From: Duganella sp. CF517
GTDB lineage: Bacteria; Pseudomonadota; Gammaproteobacteria; Burkholderiales; Burkholderiaceae_D
Direction: 5' to 3'
Assembly: GCF_900110275.1 (NCBI RefSeq)
Contig: NZ_FODC01000009.1
Coordinates: 1-64,000, forward strand
DNA length: 64,000 nucleotides
Position numbers and translations under genes: made by a program. Numbering within the stretch: the first letter of the stretch is position 1; each line of letters opens with the position of its first letter. Positions 26,178 to 33,397 of this stretch are shown here, piece by piece. Below the pieces are notes generated by a model. The model did not search any database. It saw only the letters and a program-made list of their open reading frames with translations, and was not told where the DNA came from.

Positions 26178-29100
26178 ATGAATGCCCCTGCACAAATCCA
26201 AGCTCTGCTGGCGGAAACGCCCCACGGACCGGAGACCCAGCGTCTCCGCGAAATTCCTTACAACTACACGTCGTTTTCCGATCGCGAGATCGTCATCCGG
26301 CTGCTGGGCGAGGAATCGTGGAGCTTGCTCGACGCGCTGCGCGGCGCCCGCCAGACCGGCCGCTCGGCCCGCATGCTGTACGAGGTGCTCGGCGACATCT
26401 GGGCCGTGCGCCGCAATCCGTACCTGCAGGACGACATGCTGGACAACCCGAAGCGCCGCCAGGAGCTGATCAACGCGCTGCACCACCGCCTGGCCGAGGT
26501 CGACAAGCGCCGCCTGACCATCGACGACGACGGCAGCGAATCGGAAGCGTCCAAGCAGCGCAGCGTCAACGTCATCAAGCTGCTGCGCGCGGCCGGCAAG
26601 GCCGTGGCCGACTTCGGCGAGGAATTCAAGCAGGTCTACGACCTGCGCAAGCGCACCTACAAGGTGCTGGGCCGCTACACCGACAAGCACAACATCTGCT
26701 TCGACGGCATGAAGCGCATCTCGCACGTGACCGACGCCACCGACTGGCGCGTCGAGTATCCGTTCGTCGTGCTCACGCCCGACAGCGAAGAGGAAATGGC
26801 CGGCCTGGTCAAGGGCTGCATCGAACTGGGGCTGACCATCATCCCGCGCGGCGGCGGCACCGGCTACACCGGCGGCGCCATTCCGCTGACGCCGATGTCG
26901 GCCGTCATCAACACCGAGAAGCTGCTCAACATGGGCGCGGTCGAGATGAAGGTGCTGCCCGGCCTGGACAAGGAATACGCCACCATCTACACCGGCGCCG
27001 GCGTGATCACCAACAAGGTGTCCGAGGCGGCCGAGAAGGCCGGCTTCGTGTTCGCGGTCGATCCGACCTCGGCGCACGCCTCCTGCATCGGCGGCAACAT
27101 CGCGATGAACGCGGGCGGCAAGAAGGCGGTGCTGTGGGGCACCGCGCTCGACAACCTGGCCTCGTGGCGCATGGTCGACCCGAACGGCGACTGGCTCGAA
27201 GTCACGCGCCTGGACCACAACCTGTCGAAGATCCACGACACGCCATTGGCCCGCTTCAAGCTGGAGTGGACCCATCCGACCGCGCGCGGCGAAGCCAAGG
27301 GCGCGCCGTTCAAGACCGAGATCCTGGAGATCGCCGGCCGCATCTTCCGCAAGGAAGGCCTGGGCAAGGACGTGACCGACAAGTTCCTGTCCGGCCTGCC
27401 GGGCATCCAGAAGGAGGGCACCGACGGCCTGATCACGTCGGGCCGCTGGATCCTGCACAAGATGCCGAAGTTCGCCCGCACCGTCTGCCTGGAGTTCTTC
27501 GGCCAGGCGCGCGACGCCATTCCGTCCATCGTTGAAATCAAGGATTACCTCGACGGCCTGCCGGCCAAGGGCGAGCAGTTCGCCACCTTGCGCCTGGCCG
27601 GCCTGGAGCACCTGGACGAGCGCTACCTGCGCGCGGTCGGCTACGCCACCAAGTCGAAACGCGGCGTGCTGCCGAAGATGGCGCTGTTCGGCGACATCGT
27701 CGGCGACGACGAGAACGCCGTGGCCATGGCCGCGTCGGAAGTGGTGCGCATCGCCAACACCCGCGTCGGCGAGGGCTTCGTCGCCGTCAGCCCCGAGGCG
27801 CGCAAGAAGTTCTGGCTCGACCGCGCCCGCACCGCCGCCATCGCCAAGCACACCAACGCCTTCAAGATCAATGAAGACGTGGTGATTCCGCTCAACCGCA
27901 TGGGCGAGTACACCGACGGCATCGAGCGCATCAACATCGAGCTGTCGATCAAGAACAAGCTGCAACTGGTCGACGAGCTGCGCGACTTCTTCGCCGCCGG
28001 CAATCTGCCGATCGGCAAGAGCGACGACGCCGACGACGCCGTGGGCGACGCGGAGATGCTGGGCGACCGCGTGCAGCAGGCCGAGGCCTTGCTGACGCAG
28101 GTGCGCGACCGCTGGACCTTCCTGCTGGCCGAGCTCGACAAGCCGTTGGCCAGCGTCACCGCCGAACTGGCCGCGTTGGGCCTGGAGCGCCTGCAGGCCG
28201 TGTTCGACGAGCGTCTGAAGCTGCAGCCGGACGCGACCCTGTTCGACATCGTCCAGGACCGCACCATCCGCGTGACGTGGAAGCAGGAAATCCGCGCCCA
28301 GCTGCGCCAGATCTTCAGCGGCGCGGCCTACAAGCTGATCCTCGACGAGGCGACCGCGATCCACAAGCGCGTGCTGCGCGGGCGCGTGTTCGTCGCGCTG
28401 CACATGCACGCCGGCGACGGCAACGTCCACACCAACCTGCCGGTCAACTCCGACCACTACGAGATGCTGCAACTGGCGCATTCGGCCGTGGCGCGCATCA
28501 TGGTGCTGGCCCGTTCGCTCAACGGCGTCATCTCGGGCGAGCACGGCATCGGCATCACCAAGCTCGAGTTCCTGACCGAGGAGGAAATCGGCCCGTTCCG
28601 CGACTACAAGCTGCGCGTCGATCCGGAAGGCCGCTTCAACAAGGGCAAGCTGCTGAACCTGCCGGGCATGGAGGCGGACCTGTCCAACGCCTATACGCCG
28701 TCGTTCGGCCTGATGGGCCACGAATCGCTGATCATGCAGCAAAGCGATATCGGCGAGATCGCCAACAGCATCAAGGACTGCCTGCGCTGCGGCAAGTGCA
28801 AGCCGGTATGCTCGACGCACGTGCCGCGCGCCAACCTGCTGTACTCGCCGCGCGACAAGATCCTGGCGACGTCGTCGCTGATCGAAGCGTTCCTGTACGA
28901 GGAGCAAACCCGCCGCGGCATCTCGATCAAGCATTGGGAAGAGTTCGAGGACGTGGCCGACCACTGCACGGTCTGCCACAAGTGCGTGACGCCGTGCCCG
29001 GTCGACATCGACTTCGGCGACGTGTCGATGAACATGCGTAATTTGCTGCGCAAGATGGACAAGAAATCGTTCAATCCGGGCAAGTCGGCGGCGATGTTCT

Positions 29101-30191
29101 TCCTCAACGCCACCGATCCGGCCACCATCAACGCCACCCGCGCGGCGATGGTCGGCATCGGCTACAAGGCCCAGCGCCTCGGTAACGATTTGTTGAAGAA
29201 ATTCGCCAAGAAGCAGACCAAGGCGCCGCCGCCGACGGTCGGCAAGCCGCCGGTGCGCGAGCAGGTGATCCACTTCATCAACAAGAAAATGCCGGGCGGG
29301 CTGCCGAAGAAGACCGCCCGCGCGCTGCTCGACATCGAGGACGACAAGGTCATTCCGATCATCCGCAATCCGAAGAAGACCACGGCCGATACCGAGGCGG
29401 TGTTCTACTTCCCGGGCTGCGGCTCGGAGCGGCTGTTCTCGCAGGTCGGCCTGGCGACCCAGGCGATGCTGTGGGAAGTGGGCGTGCAGACCGTGCTGCC
29501 GCCGGGCTACCTGTGCTGCGGTTATCCGCAGCGCGGCTCGGGCGAGTACGACAAGGCCGAGAAGATGATGACCGATAACCGCGTGCTGTTCCATCGCATG
29601 GCCAACACCCTCAACTATCTGGACATCAAGACGGTGCTGGTGTCGTGCGGCACCTGCTACGACCAGCTGGCGACCTACGAGTTCGACAAGATCTTCCCGG
29701 GCTGCCGCATCATGGACATCCACGAGTATCTGCTGGAGAAGCAGGTCCGCCTGGAAGGCGTGACCGGCACGCGCTATATGTACCACGAGCCGTGCCACAC
29801 GCCGATGAAGTTGCAGGAGGCGACCAAGACCGTCAACGGCCTGATCGCCACCCACGACAACGTCAAGATCGAGAAGAACGACCGCTGCTGCGGCGATTCG
29901 GGCACGTTGATGATCGCGCGTCCGGACATCTCGACGCAGGTGCGCTTCCGCAAGGAAGAGGAAGTCATCAAGGGCGCCGACAAGCTGCGCGCCGACGGCT
30001 TCGAAGGCGAGGTCAAGATCCTGACCAGCTGCCCGGCCTGCCTGGGCGGCGTCTCGCGCTACGGCGAGGACGCCGGCACCACGGCCGACTACATCGTTGT
30101 CGAGATCGCCAAGCATCTGCTGGGCGAGAACTGGATGGCCGACTACGTCAAGCGCGCCAACGACGGCGGCATCGAGCGGGTGCTGGTGTGA
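26178..30191 (+). CDS. DUF3683 / FAD-binding oxidase / Fe-S fusion protein (GlcD-GlcF-like)
   Basis: A 1,337-residue fusion oxidoreductase. An N-terminal DUF3683 region (REIPYNYTSFSDREIVIRLL) is followed by an FAD_binding_4 domain (about 200-400, TIIPRGGGTGYTGGAIPLTP and CIGGNIAMNAGGKKAVLWGT) and an FAD-oxidase C-terminal domain (LHMHAGDGNVHTNLPVNS, SGEHGIGITKLEFL). Two 4Fe-4S motifs follow (CLRCGKCKPVC at 868, CTVCHKCVTPCPVD at 930), then two CCG cysteine-rich domains (FPGCGSERLF at 1078, CCGYPQRGSG, YHEPCHTPMKL, CCGDSG). It fuses in one chain what D-lactate or glycolate oxidases split into GlcD and GlcF, so a 2-hydroxyacid is the likely substrate and the quinone pool the acceptor. It starts at ATG 26178 rather than upstream ATGs. 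A TAGAAT -10 lies at 26135-26140. Confidence 0.93.
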   Translation: MNAPAQIQALLAETPHGPETQRLREIPYNYTSFSDREIVIRLLGEESWSLLDALRGARQTGRSARMLYEVLGDIWAVRRNPYLQDDMLDNPKRRQELINALHHRLAEVDKRRLTIDDDGSESEASKQRSVNVIKLLRAAGKAVADFGEEFKQVYDLRKRTYKVLGRYTDKHNICFDGMKRISHVTDATDWRVEYPFVVLTPDSEEEMAGLVKGCIELGLTIIPRGGGTGYTGGAIPLTPMSAVINTEKLLNMGAVEMKVLPGLDKEYATIYTGAGVITNKVSEAAEKAGFVFAVDPTSAHASCIGGNIAMNAGGKKAVLWGTALDNLASWRMVDPNGDWLEVTRLDHNLSKIHDTPLARFKLEWTHPTARGEAKGAPFKTEILEIAGRIFRKEGLGKDVTDKFLSGLPGIQKEGTDGLITSGRWILHKMPKFARTVCLEFFGQARDAIPSIVEIKDYLDGLPAKGEQFATLRLAGLEHLDERYLRAVGYATKSKRGVLPKMALFGDIVGDDENAVAMAASEVVRIANTRVGEGFVAVSPEARKKFWLDRARTAAIAKHTNAFKINEDVVIPLNRMGEYTDGIERINIELSIKNKLQLVDELRDFFAAGNLPIGKSDDADDAVGDAEMLGDRVQQAEALLTQVRDRWTFLLAELDKPLASVTAELAALGLERLQAVFDERLKLQPDATLFDIVQDRTIRVTWKQEIRAQLRQIFSGAAYKLILDEATAIHKRVLRGRVFVALHMHAGDGNVHTNLPVNSDHYEMLQLAHSAVARIMVLARSLNGVISGEHGIGITKLEFLTEEEIGPFRDYKLRVDPEGRFNKGKLLNLPGMEADLSNAYTPSFGLMGHESLIMQQSDIGEIANSIKDCLRCGKCKPVCSTHVPRANLLYSPRDKILATSSLIEAFLYEEQTRRGISIKHWEEFEDVADHCTVCHKCVTPCPVDIDFGDVSMNMRNLLRKMDKKSFNPGKSAAMFFLNATDPATINATRAAMVGIGYKAQRLGNDLLKKFAKKQTKAPPPTVGKPPVREQVIHFINKKMPGGLPKKTARALLDIEDDKVIPIIRNPKKTTADTEAVFYFPGCGSERLFSQVGLATQAMLWEVGVQTVLPPGYLCCGYPQRGSGEYDKAEKMMTDNRVLFHRMANTLNYLDIKTVLVSCGTCYDQLATYEFDKIFPGCRIMDIHEYLLEKQVRLEGVTGTRYMYHEPCHTPMKLQEATKTVNGLIATHDNVKIEKNDRCCGDSGTLMIARPDISTQVRFRKEEEVIKGADKLRADGFEGEVKILTSCPACLGGVSRYGEDAGTTADYIVVEIAKHLLGENWMADYVKRANDGGIERVLV

Positions 30192-30643
30192 TGGCGCGCG
30201 GTGTTGATACCTGCGATCTGTGCAAGCTGCTGGCGGCGCCCGCCGACGGCGTCGTCATCTGGAGCGACGACCGGCTGTCGGTGATCGCCGTCGACGATGC
30301 CGAGTATCCGGGCTTCACGCGCGTGGTGTGGAACGCGCACGTCAAGGAGATGACCGATCTCGGCGCGGCCGAGCGCGGCCATGTCATGGCTGTGGTGTTC
30401 GCGGTGGAGGCGGCGCAGCGCGCCGTGATGGCGCCGGAAAAGATCAACCTGGCCAGCTTCGGCAACATGACCCCGCACGTGCATTGGCACGTGATTCCGC
30501 GCTATCCGGACGATGCGCATTTCCCCAACTCGAGTTTCGCCACGGCCGCGCGCGCCGGCGCGCCGGAGGTGCTGGCCGCGCGCCGCGCGCTGGTGCCCGC
30601 CTTGCACGCGGCGATTATCGAACGTTTGAAAGTACAACCATGA
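30191..30643 (+). CDS. HIT family protein
   Basis: A 150-residue histidine-triad nucleotide-binding protein. The triad is HVHWHVIPRYPDD, and the N-terminus begins DTCDLCKLL, suggesting a metal-binding CxxC variant. Family members hydrolyse nucleotide phosphoramidates or dinucleotides. The ATG at 30191 overlaps the stop of the upstream oxidoreductase by one base, and its own stop overlaps the next start by four (ATGA), so all three genes are translationally coupled. Confidence 0.9.
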   Translation: MARGVDTCDLCKLLAAPADGVVIWSDDRLSVIAVDDAEYPGFTRVVWNAHVKEMTDLGAAERGHVMAVVFAVEAAQRAVMAPEKINLASFGNMTPHVHWHVIPRYPDDAHFPNSSFATAARAGAPEVLAARRALVPALHAAIIERLKVQP

Positions 30644-31068
30644 GCTCCAGGAATCCGACCGCGTTGACCGTCCACAATAAATCCAAGGTGCTGGACATCG
30701 AGTTCGACGACGGCGCCTCGTTCACGATCCCGTTCGAGCTGATGCGCGTGTATTCGCCGTCGGCCGAAGTGATGGGCCACGGCCCCGGCCAGGAAGTGCT
30801 GCAAGTCGGCAAGCGCGAAGTCGGCATCGCGGCGATGGACCCGGTCGGCAACTACGCGGTGCAGCCGACCTTCACGGACGGGCACAACACCGGCCTGTTC
30901 ACGTGGGACTACCTGTACAAGCTGGGCAACGAGAAGGACAAGCTGTGGCAGGATTATATGGACCGCCTGCACGCGTCGGGCCTGGACGGCGACAGCGGCC
31001 GCGATCCCGCCAACGCGCCGGCGCCGGCGCCACACGTGCACGGGCCATCCTGCGGCCACAAACACTAG
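30640..31068 (+). CDS. DUF971 (gamma-butyrobetaine hydroxylase-like N-terminal) protein
   Basis: A 142-residue protein with the DUF971 domain (KVLDIEFDDGASFTIPFELM, MRVYSPSAEVMGHGPGQ, QPTFTDGHNTGLFTWDYLY). The C-terminal tail is histidine-rich (PHVHGPSCGHKH) and could bind metal. DUF971 proteins have been linked to iron-sulfur cluster handling, which would suit its coupling to an iron-sulfur oxidoreductase; this is inference. The start ATG 30640 overlaps the HIT stop. Confidence 0.88.
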   Translation: MSSRNPTALTVHNKSKVLDIEFDDGASFTIPFELMRVYSPSAEVMGHGPGQEVLQVGKREVGIAAMDPVGNYAVQPTFTDGHNTGLFTWDYLYKLGNEKDKLWQDYMDRLHASGLDGDSGRDPANAPAPAPHVHGPSCGHKH

Positions 31069-31084
31069 CATTGCGAGGAGGCAT

Positions 31085-31177
31085 GTAGGGCGGATTAGCG
31101 CAGCGTAATCGGCCAATGCATGCGCCGTCGACGGCTCAAAGATGGCCGATTACGGCGTTCCGCCTAATCCGCCCTAC
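31085..31177. repeat. Imperfect inverted-repeat element GTAGGGCGGATTA
   Basis: The left arm (31085-31114, GTAGGGCGGATTAGCG then CAGCGTAATCGGCC) is matched by an inverted right arm (31144-31177, GGCCGATTACGGCG then TTCCGCCTAATCCGCCCTAC) around a 29-bp centre. It sits between the convergent DUF971 and binding-protein genes and could act as a two-way transcription stop. A 40-bp copy of the right side occurs at 42941-42980. Confidence 0.85.
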
Positions 31178-31193
31178 GTGTCTCCGTAGCATC

Positions 31194-32123
31194 TCATCGG
31201 GCGGTGGCCGATTGCCATGGCCAAATGCTTCCTGCCACACTGATCGCCTTCGGGATCAATTTCTGCTGATAGAACACGTCGGCGACGCGCTGCTGGTTGG
31301 CGGCGATGGCGGCGCTGACCGGCACCGCGCCGTAGCGCGTGCGGCGCTGCCAGGTTTCGACGATATCGACCGGCAGCCCCATTTGCGGCGCCAGCATCGC
31401 GCTCACTTCCTTCGTATGCGCGTTGGCCCATTGGCCGGTCAGCGCCACCTGTTCCAATAGCGCCGCCAATACCTTCGGCGACTGCGCGGCGAACTTGCGC
31501 GATGCCAGATAAAAACCGTTCGCCTGCGGCAGGCCAGTGTAGTCGCTCAACACCCGCACCTGATACGATTTCTGCGCCGACGCGAAGTACGGGTCCCACA
31601 CCACCCACGCGTCGATGCCGCCGCTGACGAAGGCCGCCCGCGCGTCCGATGGCGACAAATATACCGGCTTGATGTCGCTCAGCTTCAAGCCCGCCTTTTG
31701 CAGCGCGGACGCCAGCAAAAAGTGTGAGCCCGATCCCTTCTGGAACGCCACCTTCTTGCCCTTCAAATCCGCCACCGTGCGCGCCGCCGACTCCTTCGGC
31801 ACGAAGATCGCCTCGCTGTTGACCGGCGCTGGTTCCGCCGCGACGTACAGCAGGTCGATGCCGGCCGCCTGCCCGAACACCGGCGGCGGCGCGCCCGTGC
31901 TGCCGAAGTCGATGCTGCCGGCGTTGAGTGCTTCGAGCATCTGCGGCCCTGCGGGGAATTCGATCCATTTGATCTGCTGGCCGGCGAAGGCCTTCTCCAG
32001 CGTGCCCTGGTTCTTCAAAATGCCCAGCAGGCCGCTGCTTTTCTGGAAGCCGATGGTGATGGCCGGCGCGCTGTGCGCCAGCAGGGGGAGGGCCAGCAAC
32101 AAGCCGGCGACGATGTTCTTCAT
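31194..32123 (-). CDS. ABC transporter substrate-binding protein, SsuA (aliphatic sulfonate) type
   Basis: A 309-residue periplasmic binding protein. A signal peptide (MKNIVAGLLLALPLLAHSAP) precedes an NMT1/SsuA-type domain: ITIGFQKSSGLLGILKNQG, EFPAGPQMLEALNAGSIDFG, LKGKKVAFQKGSGSHFLLAS and GGIDAWVVWDPYFASAQ. SsuA relatives bind alkanesulfonates, taurine or related sulfur or nitrogen compounds. No permease or ATPase gene lies nearby, so it must borrow a transporter or act as a sensor. It starts at ATG 32123, 8 bp after the LacI-type gene, as a probable two-gene operon. The frame open to 32333 overlaps that gene and is discarded. Confidence 0.88.
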   Translation of the reverse strand: MKNIVAGLLLALPLLAHSAPAITIGFQKSSGLLGILKNQGTLEKAFAGQQIKWIEFPAGPQMLEALNAGSIDFGSTGAPPPVFGQAAGIDLLYVAAEPAPVNSEAIFVPKESAARTVADLKGKKVAFQKGSGSHFLLASALQKAGLKLSDIKPVYLSPSDARAAFVSGGIDAWVVWDPYFASAQKSYQVRVLSDYTGLPQANGFYLASRKFAAQSPKVLAALLEQVALTGQWANAHTKEVSAMLAPQMGLPVDIVETWQRRTRYGAVPVSAAIAANQQRVADVFYQQKLIPKAISVAGSIWPWQSATAR

Positions 32124-32131
32124 GGGTTCCT

Positions 32132-33187
32132 TTATGCGCTTTCGCGCTCGATAAGTTCGCAGGCCAGCAGGTTGAGGCGCGTGTCCTGGCCGGACGCCGG
32201 CAGCACGCCCAGCTGCTCCAGGATGCGCAGCGCGGCGATTTCGCCGATCTCGCGTCCCGGCGGCCGGATGGTGGTCAAACCGGGAAGCAGCAGCGGCGAG
32301 AACGGATAGTCGCCAAAACCGACGATGGCGCACTGCTCGGGTATCTCCAGGCCGGCGCGCTGGCCCGCCAGCAGGGCGCCGGCGGCCAGATTGTCGTTGG
32401 CGAAGATGATCGCCTCGGCGTGCTGGCCGCTGCGCTTCGCAAGCTTGAGCGCCAGCGCCTCGATGGCCTGTTTGCCGGCGTCGAATGGCGCCTCCGCCGT
32501 CGGTACGTAAATGTTCGGTTGCAGTCCGTGCTCGCGCATCACAGACGCGTAGCCGTCGCTACGGTCCACGGCACTGAGGTCGCCCGCCAGGCTGTTTTGC
32601 ACGAAGGCGATGCGGCGATAGCCTTTGGCGTACAGGTAGCGCGCCGCCTGCTCGCCGACGGCGATGTTCGAATAGCCGACCTGTATCGGCTTGCGGCGTG
32701 GCTCGTAGTCCCAGGTTTCGACCACCGGAATGCCGGCTTCCGATAGCAGCTTTTCCGTCGCGCGGTTGTGAAAGCGTCCCGTCACCACCAGCGCCGCCGG
32801 TTTCCAGCCAAGGAAGGCGCGCACCGCGCTCTCCTCCTGCTTGGCCGAAAAATAGCTCGACGCCAGCAGCAGCTGGTAGCCGTGGCGGCTCAATGTGTCG
32901 CTGAAGCTCTGGATCGTGCTGGCGAAAATCGGCCCGGAGATATTGGGTATCACCATGCCGATGATGCGGCTGTGCGACGACGCCAGGCTGCCCGCCATCA
33001 GGTTCGGCACATAGCCCAGCTGCTTGACGGCGGCGGCGATGCGCGCGCTGCGCGTGGCCGCCACGCGGCCCGGCTCCGTGAAGTAGCGCGACACGGTGAT
33101 CGATCCGACTTCCGCCAGCCGCGCCACGTCGTGGATCGTCGCGCGGCCGGAGCCACGGCGTTTGCGTGTGCTTTCCGGTTCGCTCAT
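32132..33187 (-). CDS. LacI family transcriptional regulator
   Basis: A 351-residue repressor-type regulator. The N-terminal LacI helix-turn-helix (residues 17-65) reads TIHDVARLAEVGSITVSRYF followed by the hinge region LGYVPNLMAGSLAS. The periplasmic-binding-protein-like effector domain includes IIGMVIPNISGPIFASTIQS and AIVGFGDYPFSPLLLPGLTT. The branch resembles GntR-type LacI proteins for sugar acids, but the effector is unknown. It is divergent from the TonB receptor gene and is the probable local regulator through the site at 33278 and its copy at 33722. Confidence 0.92.
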   Translation of the reverse strand: MSEPESTRKRRGSGRATIHDVARLAEVGSITVSRYFTEPGRVAATRSARIAAAVKQLGYVPNLMAGSLASSHSRIIGMVIPNISGPIFASTIQSFSDTLSRHGYQLLLASSYFSAKQEESAVRAFLGWKPAALVVTGRFHNRATEKLLSEAGIPVVETWDYEPRRKPIQVGYSNIAVGEQAARYLYAKGYRRIAFVQNSLAGDLSAVDRSDGYASVMREHGLQPNIYVPTAEAPFDAGKQAIEALALKLAKRSGQHAEAIIFANDNLAAGALLAGQRAGLEIPEQCAIVGFGDYPFSPLLLPGLTTIRPPGREIGEIAALRILEQLGVLPASGQDTRLNLLACELIERESA

Positions 33188-33277
33188 TTGCTTGGTCCGC
33201 GCATATTTAGAAAAGACATATCGATGGGTTTTTTAATTCTTTGACTTCAAATCGGCCCGCACCGACACTAAAAAAAG

Positions 33278-33291
33278 GGTATCGGTACCAT
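33278..33291. promoter_or_regulatory. Putative LacI-type operator O1
   Basis: GGTATCGGTACC is a near-palindrome (10 of 12 positions) with a central CG, the usual form of LacI-family operators. It lies 107 bp before the TonB receptor start and 91 bp from the LacI-type start. Fourteen bases including this site (GGTATCGGTACCAT) recur exactly at 33722-33735. A possible -35, TTGACT, is at 33241-33246; the -10 is poor. Confidence 0.45.
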
Positions 33292-33397
33292 TCAAAGTCT
33301 AGCAAACGTCAGGCGGGGAACTAAGTTGGTTCTTCGATGATGAAAGTGGATTTTCCGCATATGGCGCAAAGGGCGCTTTCAAATCAAGGGATCGGCA

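Noticed and set aside
26160..30116. A 1,318-residue antisense open frame opposite the flavin/Fe-S oxidoreductase
   Set aside because: High-GC codon bias leaves long open antisense frames; its sequence is low in complexity (LLQ, AQH, RRR runs) and the opposite strand encodes a protein with clear motifs throughout.
32124..32333. N-terminal extension of the SsuA-type protein to 32333
   Set aside because: It overlaps the LacI-type gene and would bury the clear signal peptide starting at 32123.
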